Shown in pieces: positions 1-6,507 of a stretch of 8,089 bases of DNA. Location of the stretch: NCBI GenBank assembly GCA_019117105.1, contig DXAH01000045.1:1-8089 (forward strand). The letters run 5' to 3'. The notes under the pieces were generated by a model. The model ran no database searches. It was not told where the DNA came from and saw only the letters and a program-made list of their open reading frames with translations. The position numbers were made by a program, and so were the translations under genes. How positions within the stretch are numbered: position 1 is the first letter of the stretch; every line of letters begins with the position of its first letter. This stretch comes from Duodenibacillus intestinigallinarum. GTDB taxonomy: Bacteria > Pseudomonadota > Gammaproteobacteria > Burkholderiales > Burkholderiaceae_F.

Positions 1-340
1 GGGCGACGGTATTGCGCCGGCAACGGCCGGGACACGCGCAGCAGCTTGATTCCTGACAAATCCGATAGTTGCCGCCTTCGATCACAAGCGGCTTGCCGTT
101 GACGATGGCGTCGGCAATCTTGAAGCGTGCCTTTTCGTAGATTTCGGTCGCCGTCGTGCGGGAGATCTGCATCTGCTGCGCGCACTGATCGTGGGTGCGC
201 TTTTCAAGGTCGACGATTCGAATCGCTTCGTACTCTTCAACGAGCAGAACGACAGGTTCAGTCCCCTCCGTCCCCTGCGGGGCAAAGAGACGAACGAGCG
301 GTTCACAGCAAACGCGACGACAACGACTGGGTCTGGGCAT
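1..340 (-). CDS. DUF134/UPF0251 family DNA-binding protein, C-terminus cut by window edge
   Basis: The first 113 codons of a minus-strand gene are visible and remain open at the left edge. The protein begins MPRPSRCRRVCCEP, the typical opening of DUF134 (UPF0251) proteins, which fixes the start at 338-340. Residues about 31-46 (VLLVEEYEAIRIVDLE) and a helix-turn-helix resembling sigma-factor region 4 (about 51-80, with QMQISRTTATEIYEKARFKIADAI) match the family, as does VIEGGNYRI (87-94). Cysteines cluster at both ends: C7, C11 and C12, then C95, C100, C101, C103 and C107 (SSCCACPGRC), which suggests metal or cofactor binding. Family members are predicted regulators, often near NifX/NifB-like cofactor-binding proteins; none is visible here. 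The Shine-Dalgarno sequence is poor (GAAG almost touching the ATG). The gene lies 81 bases downstream of the fusion gene on the same strand but has its own promoter. The target is unknown. Confidence 0.88.
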   Translation of the reverse strand, partial: MPRPSRCRRVCCEPLVRLFAPQGTEGTEPVVLLVEEYEAIRIVDLEKRTHDQCAQQMQISRTTATEIYEKARFKIADAIVNGKPLVIEGGNYRICQESSCCACPGRCRRNTVA

Positions 341-361
341 ACTTCAACATTGAAACATTGT

Positions 362-379
362 TTCCGACAAATGTCGGAA
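362..379 (-). promoter_or_regulatory. Perfect 18-base operator-like palindrome upstream of the DUF134 gene
   Basis: On the plus strand this reads TTCCGACA-AA-TGTCGGAA: two perfect 8-base arms with a 2-base spacer. It sits between the candidate -10 element and the start codon of the DUF134 gene, about where transcription would begin, so a repressor bound here would block transcription. No T-run follows on either strand, so it is not an intrinsic terminator of the upstream fusion gene. Between it and the start codon lie a direct repeat of AACATTG (346-352, 354-360) and a smaller inverted repeat GAAAC-ATT-GTTTC (352-364) overlapping its edge. The binding protein is unknown; autoregulation by the DUF134 protein is one possibility. 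Confidence 0.6.
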
Positions 380-382
380 TCA

Positions 383-388
383 AGTATA
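383..388 (-). promoter_or_regulatory. Candidate -10 element of the DUF134 gene
   Basis: The minus strand reads TATACT, five of six matches to the sigma-70 -10 consensus. It lies about 43 bases before the start codon, which leaves a leader of roughly 36 bases. The region 17 bases further upstream has no convincing -35 hexamer (about AGAGAC), so the promoter may be weak or need an activator. Confidence 0.45.
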
Positions 389-421
389 GCGCGAATTTCT
401 CAGAAGTCTCTTTCTGCTCTT

Positions 422-2074
422 CTATTTTGCGGCAAAGCCTTTCGAGCGCAGGAATTCCAGGACGAACGGACGGCGTTCGCGCTCGAGTACGCCGCCGATG
501 CCCTTGGTCCAGGAATCCTTGCGCGGAGAGCGGCTTCGTGTGGCGAAATAGTTTTCCGTCACGGCATCGTATGCCTTGAGCTCTTGTACGTTCGGCTCAA
601 CGTAGCGGTTTTCCATCACCGTGATTGCTTGAGGCAGACGCGGCTTGACTTCGTTTTTGAAGGCTGGGTGGCCGAAGGCAAGTCCTAGCACCGGGTAGAC
701 GTTTTGAGGCAACCCCAAAGCTTGATCAGCCTTGGAGATGTCGTTACGTAATCCCCCGATGAAGCATCCTCCCAATCCCAGGGATTCGAGCGCCACCATG
801 GCGTTTTGCACGCAGATGCCGACGTCAAGCGTTGATGTGAGAAACTGCTCGGTCCAGCCGAGATCTGCGTTGGGGCAAAGCCCGGCGTCACGATGGTAGT
901 CGGCGCAGAAGACCCAGAATTCCGGCGCGGAAAGAACCTGTGGCTGATTGCCGCTTGCTTCATACATCACGCGGCGCAGTTCGGGGTCGGTGACGCGAAT
1001 GATGGAGACAAGCTGCAGGAAGCACGAGCTTGAGGCGGCAAAGACTGCATCAAGAATCTTCTGACGCATGGCCTCCGACACCGGCTCGTCCGTGTAGTCG
1101 CGCACCGAGGTATGTGCGCAGAGCATGTCGACAACGGGAGCATCGACGTTTTTCCAGCTTGCTTCAATGGCTTTTATTTCTCGGTTAAGCGCTTCGTTGA
1201 CGGGCACCGGAACGCCGACCGCCCTCGCCTTTTCAATCAAGGCGCCCGAGAAGAAGTCGACTTCGGTCAGACGGTGAGCCTTGGTGTCTTGTCTGAGACT
1301 GGGCATCCCTTCCGGATCAAGTCCGTCGCCGATGCGGATGTATTCCTCAAGATCGCGCTCGGTGACGTCCACGCCGACTTTTTCGGCTACAGCGACAACC
1401 TCACGCATCGCGGCAATGTAGCGATCGCGCACGGGGCCGGGCTTTTGGATGTCGGCAAAGGTGCCCTTGGCAACGGCAATTGTTTGGTTGACGCCGATGT
1501 TGAACATCCACTTGCACCAGATGCGGCGCTCAATGTCTTCCTCGTGGCGATAGACGACGCCCGTGGAGTCAAAGAAAGCCTCGACGGTTTTAAGGGCAGG
1601 CAGCCGATCAGCGTGGCGTGCGGGCACCCCGATGAAGAGAAAACCGGGATTCTTGCAGGTGACGTGCGTGCCCACGCGCGTTGCGGCCATGCCCTGTGCG
1701 ACGCTATAAAGGACGGTGGCCTGCGGGAAGGCTTCCTCAAGAATGGTTTCGCTGGTGATGCCGTTTAAAAGCGACACGATGATCGTTTTAGGGCCCACGA
1801 CGGGACGCACGGATTCGATCGCTTCCTTCAATTGCGTGCCCTTGACTCCGAAGATCAAAAGCTCGGCTTTGCCCGGGTAGTCCTCGGGCGCGCAAAAGGC
1901 AAATCGGCAAGGTTCTCCGTTGAAGGTCGCGGGATCGGCGCGATAGCGCTGCTTGCGCTTCTCATCGACCAAAAACGTTACGGCCCCCTCTTTCATCTTC
2001 CGGGCCATGGTGTGGCCGTAGAGAATGCCCAAAGCGCCCATGCCGATGAGGGCGACGGATTGAATCTTCTGCAT
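422..2074 (-). CDS. Fusion protein: ketopantoate reductase (PanE/ApbA) plus NfsA-type FMN nitroreductase
   Basis: One uninterrupted 550-residue frame encodes two full enzymes. Residues 1 to about 308 are a 2-dehydropantoate 2-reductase-type NAD(P)H enzyme: Rossmann motif GMGALG (11-16), SLLNG with N104, the catalytic lysine region WCKWMFNIGVN (K188, N192, N196), S259, and E271 in LTEVDFFSG. Residues about 311-550 match NfsA over nearly its whole length (about 240 residues in E. coli): CAHTSVRDYTDEPVS (FMN binding; H321, S323, R325), SSSCFLQ, EFWVFCAD, LGLGGCFIGGLRN, KPRLP (K477, R479), and the end RRPFVLEFLRSKGFAAK. The join at about 308-312 has almost no linker and no in-frame start with a ribosome site. 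The Shine-Dalgarno AAAAGGAA (2082-2089) lies 7 bases before the ATG. Pantoate synthesis, another ketoacid reduction, and quinone or nitro-compound reduction are all possible. Domain calls are firm; the joint function is not known. Confidence 0.9.
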   Translation of the reverse strand: MQKIQSVALIGMGALGILYGHTMARKMKEGAVTFLVDEKRKQRYRADPATFNGEPCRFAFCAPEDYPGKAELLIFGVKGTQLKEAIESVRPVVGPKTIIVSLLNGITSETILEEAFPQATVLYSVAQGMAATRVGTHVTCKNPGFLFIGVPARHADRLPALKTVEAFFDSTGVVYRHEEDIERRIWCKWMFNIGVNQTIAVAKGTFADIQKPGPVRDRYIAAMREVVAVAEKVGVDVTERDLEEYIRIGDGLDPEGMPSLRQDTKAHRLTEVDFFSGALIEKARAVGVPVPVNEALNREIKAIEASWKNVDAPVVDMLCAHTSVRDYTDEPVSEAMRQKILDAVFAASSSCFLQLVSIIRVTDPELRRVMYEASGNQPQVLSAPEFWVFCADYHRDAGLCPNADLGWTEQFLTSTLDVGICVQNAMVALESLGLGGCFIGGLRNDISKADQALGLPQNVYPVLGLAFGHPAFKNEVKPRLPQAITVMENRYVEPNVQELKAYDAVTENYFATRSRSPRKDSWTKGIGGVLERERRPFVLEFLRSKGFAAK

Positions 2075-2084
2075 CTGAATTTTC

Positions 2085-2126
2085 CTTTTCGCTCGTCGAA
2101 AAGCCTCTCTTATTTAAATGAGAGGC
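2085..2126 (-). promoter_or_regulatory. Tandem hairpins in the fusion-gene leader, one covering the ribosome site
   Basis: Read on the minus strand, the first hairpin is GCCTCTC-N10-GAGAGGC (2126-2120 with 2109-2103), followed directly by TTTT, so it looks like a weak terminator or attenuator. The second is CTTTTCG-ACGAG-CGAAAAG (2103-2097 with 2091-2085). Its 3' arm contains the AAAAG of the fusion gene's Shine-Dalgarno sequence. They share one base, so both could form end to end. The loop of the first contains the palindrome ATTTAAAT. A role in attenuation or in masking the ribosome site is inferred from position only. Confidence 0.4.
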
Positions 2127-2212
2127 CGGCTCGTTTCTTGTCTTTCGGACAATAGCGCAATTTGGGCCGGACGGTCATGGCAACGGCTTTTTCAAAAGCG
2201 ACCTTGCGCGGT

Positions 2213-2257
2213 ATTGAACCAAGGTACAAGGAGAAAGTTGACGCTGATCTTCAGAAT
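2213..2257 (+). promoter_or_regulatory. Response-regulator box and candidate promoter of dcuC
   Basis: Positions 2213-2230 read ATTGAACC-AA-GGTACAAG, an imperfect palindrome (TTGNACC-AA-GGTNCAA). The 18 bases TTGAACCAAGGTACAAGG (2214-2231) are repeated exactly before the M20 peptidase gene. CAGAAT (2252-2257) is a plausible -10 hexamer 21 bases after the box, and the second copy has AAGAAT at the same spacing. A start of transcription near 2264 would put the box centre near -42, typical of class II activation that replaces a -35 element; indeed no good -35 is present. The nearby FixJ-type response regulator is the obvious candidate activator. The leader would be about 150 bases long. Confidence 0.65.
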
Positions 2258-2304
2258 TTCATCCGTAAAACCGGCGGCAATGTATCCACAGGTTTGACAC
2301 GTCG

Positions 2305-2337
2305 GCGAAAAGAAGCACTTCTACTCGCACTTTTCGC
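2305..2337 (+). other. Inverted repeat in the dcuC leader
   Basis: Perfect 8-base arms GCGAAAAG (2305-2312) and CTTTTCGC (2330-2337) enclose a 17-base loop. Overlapping it is a shorter alternative, AGAAG-CA-CTTCT (2311-2322). There is no T-run after it, so it is not an intrinsic terminator. The same arm sequences occur in the hairpin in front of the divergent fusion gene (2085-2092 and 2097-2103). It may be an RNA structure of the leader or a protein site; nothing decides between them. Confidence 0.35.
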
Positions 2338-2412
2338 TTGCTGAAACACCGGTGCGTTGTCCGCCACATAACAAACACGTGTGCAAATTCAACCGAAAGG
2401 AACTCCGAAAAA

Positions 2413-3804
2413 ATGATCGGCGTCTTAATTTCACTTGCAGTCACCGTCCTGGTGGTCTGGATTCTGCTCAAGAAGATGAAAGCCCAGTTCGTGCTCTTCT
2501 TCGGCGGCTTGGTTTTGTTGGTCAGTGCCCTGGCCATGGATGCGCTTGGGCTTCTTCCCAACGGTGCTCAGATTCTTCCCAAGGGTGTTTCGAGCACGGG
2601 CTTCGTGGGCTTTGACCTCTTTAAATGTATCACCTCCCTGATGAGCTCCCGCGTGGCCGGCATCGGTCTGCTGATCATGGCTGCCTCGGGCTATTCCACC
2701 TACATGGCCAAGATCGGCGCAAGCGCTCTGATGGCCGATTACATCTCCCGTCCGCTGCGCGTCTTCAAGTCCCCCTATCTCGTGCTCGCTCTGAGTTACG
2801 TCGTAGGTGCCGTGGCTGACTTGTTCATTCCGAGCGCTTCGGGTCTGTCCATGCTCTTGATGGTGACGATGTATCCGGTGCTCGTGCGCCTCGGTGTCTC
2901 CCGACTTTCCGCCGCCGCCCTGATCATCACGGTGTCCTGCCTTGACATGGGTCCGACATCGGGCGCTGCCAACTACGCCGCTCAGGTGGCCGGCATGGAT
3001 ACGATGACCTACTTCATCGAATACCAGCTTCCGGTCGGTATCGTGACCACGATTGCCGTGGCCGTGCTGCATTACTTCTCCCAGAAGTACTTTGACGCCA
3101 AGGACGGTGAAAAGGCCAACGAAATCGATGAAACCGTCGCCAAGCAAAACGACCTCGACAGCAAGGGCGCGCCGGCCTGGTACGGTTTCCTGCCGATGCT
3201 GCCGCTCATCATGCTCTTCGTGTTCAACCGCTTCGTGATCTCGAGCATCAAGCTTGATGTTCCGACGGCAATGTTCATCTCCTTTACCGTGGCCCTGATT
3301 TGCGAACTTATCCGCAAGCCCGCCAAGGAAGTGCTCACGACTGCCATGGACTTCTTCAACACGATGGGCCGTCAGTTCGCGACCGTGATCACCCTGATCG
3401 TTGCCGGCGAACTCTTTGCCAAGGGCCTGATCGCCACGGGTACCATCGATTATCTGATTGACGTCACCAAGAACATGGGCCTGCCCGCCTATGCCATCAT
3501 GATCGTCGTCGTGACCTTCATTTCGATTGCTTCCGTCGTGATGGGTTCGGGCAATGCTCCGTTCTACGCTTTCTCGCCGCTGATGCCTGACTTTGCTCAG
3601 CAGTTCGGCGTCTCGACCATCCTGCTTCTCATGCCGATGCAGCTCTCGACCGGCATGGCCCGCAACATGTCCCCGATTACCGCTGTGGTGGTCGCTGTGG
3701 CGGGTTGCTCGGGCATCAGTCCGTTCGCGCTCATCCGCCGTACGGCGATTCCGATGGTCGGCGGCTTGATCGTGATGGTGGTGACCACGATCCTGCTCAA
3801 TTAA
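2413..3804 (+). CDS. dcuC: DcuC-family anaerobic C4-dicarboxylate carrier
   Basis: This is a 463-residue inner-membrane protein, close to the length of E. coli DcuC (461). Hydrophobic segments span nearly the whole chain, interrupted by a charged cytoplasmic-type stretch at about 224-252. Family landmarks include ASGYSTYMAKIGA (91-103), SPYLVLALSYVVG (120-132), PSASGL (140-145), DMGPTSGAANYAAQ (178-191), GSGNAPFYAF (378-387) and MARNMSPITAVVVAVAG (415-431), all in the order seen in DcuC. DcuC carries fumarate, succinate, malate or aspartate under anaerobic conditions, mainly as succinate efflux or exchange in E. coli; the substrate here may differ. The ATG at 2413 is preferred over upstream alternatives because AAAGGAA precedes it at 10 bases and the protein then begins like the family. 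A box shared with the M20 peptidase gene lies upstream and a strong terminator follows, so it is probably transcribed alone. Confidence 0.92.
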   Translation: MIGVLISLAVTVLVVWILLKKMKAQFVLFFGGLVLLVSALAMDALGLLPNGAQILPKGVSSTGFVGFDLFKCITSLMSSRVAGIGLLIMAASGYSTYMAKIGASALMADYISRPLRVFKSPYLVLALSYVVGAVADLFIPSASGLSMLLMVTMYPVLVRLGVSRLSAAALIITVSCLDMGPTSGAANYAAQVAGMDTMTYFIEYQLPVGIVTTIAVAVLHYFSQKYFDAKDGEKANEIDETVAKQNDLDSKGAPAWYGFLPMLPLIMLFVFNRFVISSIKLDVPTAMFISFTVALICELIRKPAKEVLTTAMDFFNTMGRQFATVITLIVAGELFAKGLIATGTIDYLIDVTKNMGLPAYAIMIVVVTFISIASVVMGSGNAPFYAFSPLMPDFAQQFGVSTILLLMPMQLSTGMARNMSPITAVVVAVAGCSGISPFALIRRTAIPMVGGLIVMVVTTILLN

Positions 3805-3827
3805 TTTCCAATCAGTCTCCTCCAGTT

Positions 3828-3870
3828 AGACAGGCTGTGCGTTCGTCCCCGGGCGTGCAGCCTGTCTTTT
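3828..3870 (+). terminator. Rho-independent terminator after dcuC
   Basis: Arms AGACAGGCTG (3828-3837) and CAGCCTGTCT (3858-3867) form a perfect 10-base stem. It can extend inward through GC and GU pairs around a CCCC-containing loop, and the T-run TTTT ends at 3870. It begins 24 bases after the dcuC stop, separating dcuC from the two-component genes. Confidence 0.9.
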
Positions 3871-3876
3871 ACGTAT

Positions 3877-3885
3877 TGGTACAAT
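3877..3885 (+). promoter_or_regulatory. Extended -10 promoter of the sensor kinase gene
   Basis: TGGTACAAT fits the extended -10 pattern TGN-TATAAT with one mismatch. It lies just after the dcuC terminator, leaving a leader of about 27 bases before the ATG at 3919. No good -35 is present, as expected for extended -10 promoters. It contains GGTACAA (3878-3884), the same seven bases as the right half of the regulatory box found before dcuC and the peptidase gene, which raises the possibility of autoregulation. Confidence 0.55.
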
Positions 3886-3918
3886 CAAAATTTGTCGATC
3901 TCTCGGGAAAAGGTACCG

Positions 3919-5829
3919 ATGGCCCATACACAACACGGCTTGCTTCTGAGAAACCGCCTGCGCAAGGTCTTGCCCGGGGCTTCGGCCTTGGTCTGCGCCC
4001 TTATCATGGGCTTCGTTTCTCCGTCGTTTGCTCAAACCGCAGAAGACGTCGAGGATGCCGCCGACTATCAGCAAGCCTCGTCCGAAGTGCGCAAGCCTGC
4101 CCCGCAGCCTGCAACGCTTCGCGTGGGCGTGTACTATTCGCCGCTGTTCACATTCCGCACTGACTTGATGGACGTCACGATCGAGCGCCTCAAAAACGCG
4201 ATGCCCGAGTACGCGTTTCAAGTCGTGCCTCTGTCCGAATTCGATCTGACCGTTGCCGCAGTTAAGCACGAGGTTGACCTTTTTGTGGTCACAAGCGGCC
4301 TATACACCTACCTTGAAACCTCCGGCGCCACGGCTTTGGCCGTGCGCAAGTCTCCTCAGTCGCAAGATCCGGGCAAGGCCATGGGCGCGGTTTTCATTGC
4401 GCGTGCCGACGACGCGAGAATCACGAGTACGTCTGACCTGCGCTCCAAACGTGTTGCTGCCTTAAGTCCCCAGTCCTTTGCGGGCTGGATCGTTGCTCTG
4501 GGGGAAATCTCCAACATTACGCAGTATCCGAAAAACTACTTCGGCAAGGCCTATTTCAAGGACAAGTCCGGCATGCCCATCGTCGAGGCCGTACTCAATA
4601 AGGAAGTCGACTTCGGTATTCTGCGCACCTGCGAATACGAGAGCCTGGTGGCCCGAGGGCTGGTGGCGCCCAATACGATCAAGGTGGTGGGCAAGAAACC
4701 CGAAGACACCTTTGCCTGTCTGCGTTCGACCGATCTCTATCCCGATCTCATCTTTGCGGCTCAGGCCTCCTTGTCACCCGACATCAAGCGCAGACTTTCC
4801 GCGGCGCTCCTTTCCATGCCGATGAGCGAGTCGGGATACGGATGGACCATCGGTGCCAATTTGAGCGAAACTCGCCATCTGGTCGAGCGCCTGGGCTATA
4901 GTCCGACCGTGAGAATGACCGGCTCGAGCGTGATGATCGATCGCTACAAGTATGCGCTTTTGATCGGCGTGCTTCTCCTGGCCGCCGCCGTGCTCTACAG
5001 CTTTGCCGTGAGCCGCACCGTGGCGCGCCGCACCAAAAAGCTCGTGGAAGTGATCGATGAAAAGTCGGAACTTGAAAAGACTGCCCGCATTGACCGCGAA
5101 AGACTCTCGCAATTGGAGCGTGCGGGTTTTGTCTCGGAAATTTCGAGCATGATCGCGCACGAATTGCGCCAACCGGTGGCAAGCCTCATCAATTACGCCG
5201 ACGGCTTGTCTCTTTACTTGGGCGGCCGCGGCAAGGATCCGGTGATTGACGAGGCTACTCGTGAAATCACCAAGCAGGCCGAGCGCGTGGCAAGCATCGT
5301 CGATCGCGTGCGGGCATATGCGAAGAACCGTGAGAAGGCACATCAATCCGTGGATCTGTGCGACATCGTCAAGCATGCCTTCGGTTCCTTCCGATCAGGG
5401 AGCGACCTCACCGGTGTTCGCATCCTCTCTTCGCTTCCGCCCGAAGCGTTTGTTTCGGGCGACGCCTTGGAGCTTGAGCTCCTTGTGGTCAATTGTCTCA
5501 AAAACGCTCTTTCGGCGATTCGAAAGAACCCCGACGGCAAGGGAGAGATTCATATTTCGCTGACTTCCGAATCGAGCACGACGACAGCTTTCTGGAGACT
5601 CAAGGTCCAAGACAACGGTCCGGCCGTTTCCGACGAGCAGTTCCGTACGCTTGCGCGTCCCGTGGCGAGTGAAAAAATCGAAGGGCTCGGCCTGGGCCTG
5701 TCGATCAGCCGTACCATTGCCGAGCGTCACGCGGCCCGACTGGAATTCACCCGCAATCAGCCGGGCGGCTTGTCCGTCTCGCTTTGCATTCCGGCCGTCG
5801 ATCAGCCTCATGAGGAGCAACCCGCATGA
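3919..5829 (+). CDS. TtrS-like sensor histidine kinase with periplasmic PhnD-type binding domain
   Basis: This 636-residue membrane kinase has a signal peptide (basic RNRLRK at 11-16, hydrophobic 17-33, likely cleavage after SFA at about 38). A PhnD/SsuA-like periplasmic binding domain (about 66-330) starts TLRVGVYYSPLF and includes VDFGILRTCEYESLVARGL (230-248) and LRSTDLYPDLIFAA (268-281), which resemble the tetrathionate sensor TtrS. One membrane helix (about 345-364) and a coiled coil (about 370-403) follow. The kinase core has H414 in MIAHELRQP, an N-box NCLKNAL (525-531), DNGP (565-568) and GLGLGLSIS (589-597). The stretch before the last motif is RPVASEK rather than FFTTK. The ATG at 3919 has AAAAGG six bases upstream and gives a proper signal peptide. 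It overlaps the regulator gene by four bases. No tetrathionate reductase genes are nearby, so the ligand may be another anion. Its autophosphorylation would feed D62 of the regulator. Confidence 0.88.
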   Translation: MAHTQHGLLLRNRLRKVLPGASALVCALIMGFVSPSFAQTAEDVEDAADYQQASSEVRKPAPQPATLRVGVYYSPLFTFRTDLMDVTIERLKNAMPEYAFQVVPLSEFDLTVAAVKHEVDLFVVTSGLYTYLETSGATALAVRKSPQSQDPGKAMGAVFIARADDARITSTSDLRSKRVAALSPQSFAGWIVALGEISNITQYPKNYFGKAYFKDKSGMPIVEAVLNKEVDFGILRTCEYESLVARGLVAPNTIKVVGKKPEDTFACLRSTDLYPDLIFAAQASLSPDIKRRLSAALLSMPMSESGYGWTIGANLSETRHLVERLGYSPTVRMTGSSVMIDRYKYALLIGVLLLAAAVLYSFAVSRTVARRTKKLVEVIDEKSELEKTARIDRERLSQLERAGFVSEISSMIAHELRQPVASLINYADGLSLYLGGRGKDPVIDEATREITKQAERVASIVDRVRAYAKNREKAHQSVDLCDIVKHAFGSFRSGSDLTGVRILSSLPPEAFVSGDALELELLVVNCLKNALSAIRKNPDGKGEIHISLTSESSTTTAFWRLKVQDNGPAVSDEQFRTLARPVASEKIEGLGLGLSISRTIAERHAARLEFTRNQPGGLSVSLCIPAVDQPHEEQPA

Positions 5830-6467
5830 CCGAAGAACTGAGTAGCCGAGCTCTGCGGCCTTTGGCTCGCGTCATTGATGATGAAGAAACGGTGCGCAAT
5901 TCCACCGTCTTTACGCTTCGCGTGGCAGGAATCGAAGCCGTGGCTTACGAGAGTGCCGCTGCCTTTCTGGAAAATGACGATATTCGTACCCCCGGCTGCG
6001 TGATTCTCGACGTGCGTATGCCCGATATGAACGGACTGGAACTTCAGGACGAAATGTTGCGCCGCGGCATTGATCTGCCGATCGTGTTTCTCACCGGCCA
6101 CGGCGACATTTCCATGGCGGTGATGGCACTGCAAAAAGGTGCGGGCGACTTTTGCGAGAAACCCGTCGAACCCGAGCGTTTGCGTCAGACCGTGCGTCGG
6201 TTGTCGGATCAAAACATAGAAGCGAGAAAAGAAAAATTCCGTATCGACATGATGCGCAGCGCCTTTGAGACGCTCACGCAGCGTGAAAAGGAAATTATCC
6301 GTTTGGTTGCCGACGACAAACTCAATAAGGTGATCGCGATCGACCTGGGCATTCAGGAACACACGGTCAAGATCCATCGAGCCAACGCCTGCAAGAAGCT
6401 TGGCGTGCGCTCGGCTCTGGAAGCGCATAAATATTTGGCTGCCATCGGAGAAATCGCATCGTCTTGA
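5826..6467 (+). CDS. FixJ/TtrR-type two-component response regulator
   Basis: This 213-residue cytoplasmic protein has a receiver domain (about 13-128) with acidic pocket residues D18 and D19, the phosphorylated aspartate D62 in LDVRMPDMNG, T90 in FLTGHGD, and K112 in CEKPVE. A LuxR/FixJ-type helix-turn-helix follows (about 148-205) with LTQREKEIIRLVADD and the recognition helix region QEHTVKIHRANACKKL. All residues needed for phosphorylation are present. The ATG overlaps the stop of the kinase gene (ATGA at 5826-5829), so translation is probably coupled, and GAGGAG (about 5811-5816) upstream serves as ribosome site. The most likely targets are the two copies of the 18-base box before dcuC and the M20 peptidase gene. 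The second copy overlaps this gene's own stop codon. Confidence 0.92.
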   Translation: MTEELSSRALRPLARVIDDEETVRNSTVFTLRVAGIEAVAYESAAAFLENDDIRTPGCVILDVRMPDMNGLELQDEMLRRGIDLPIVFLTGHGDISMAVMALQKGAGDFCEKPVEPERLRQTVRRLSDQNIEARKEKFRIDMMRSAFETLTQREKEIIRLVADDKLNKVIAIDLGIQEHTVKIHRANACKKLGVRSALEAHKYLAAIGEIASS

Positions 6468-6507
6468 ACCAAGGTACAAGGCAAGTTCGAGCTCAATCCT
6501 GAAGAAT
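6463..6507 (+). promoter_or_regulatory. Second response-regulator box and candidate promoter of the M20 peptidase gene
   Basis: CTTGAACC-AA-GGTACAAG (6463-6480) is an 18-base palindrome with a single mismatched pair. It shares 18 identical bases (6464-6481) with the box before dcuC and overlaps the stop codon of the regulator gene (TGA at 6465-6467). AAGAAT (6502-6507) is a candidate -10 at the same 21-base spacing as at dcuC. Transcription would start near 6514, placing the box centre near -42. It would allow the peptidase to be induced separately from the two-component genes. Confidence 0.65.

Larger units (their letters stand above)
2075..2412. other. Divergent intergenic region with regulatory elements, no gene
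   Basis: This gap separates the minus-strand fusion gene from plus-strand dcuC. I see no credible protein or RNA gene. A short plus-strand frame at 2162-2344 has no family resemblance and runs across the regulatory box. From left to right the gap holds two tandem inverted repeats next to the fusion gene start (2085-2126), a weak TTGTC-N5-GACAA repeat (2138-2152), the 18-base box upstream of dcuC (2213-2230) with its candidate -10, a hairpin in the presumed dcuC leader (2305-2337), and the dcuC ribosome site AAAGGAA (2396-2402). No convincing sigma-70 promoter for the fusion gene was found. Confidence 0.6.

Noticed and set aside
1112..1768. Open frame of 218 codons antisense to the ketopantoate reductase domain
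   Set aside because: Low-complexity shadow translation with no family match; the opposite strand encodes a clear enzyme.
2138..2152. TTGTC-N5-GACAA repeat compared with the DUF134 operator
   Set aside because: Arms are only five bases, and the half-sites face the other way (TGTC-GACA rather than GACA-TGTC), so it is not a second copy of that operator.
2294..2322. TTGACA (2294-2299) as the -35 of a dcuC promoter
   Set aside because: The hexamer is perfect, but at 16-19 bases spacing there is no credible -10 (ACTTCT, TTCTAC), and it overlaps the leader hairpin. The box-linked promoter fits better.
2162..2344. Short plus-strand frame of 60 codons in the divergent gap
   Set aside because: No family resemblance, no ribosome site, and it runs through the regulatory box and leader hairpin.
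2431..3147. Histidine-rich frame of 238 codons antisense to dcuC
   Set aside because: The His, Gly and Gln richness is the complement of membrane-protein codons; the sense frame is an unambiguous carrier.
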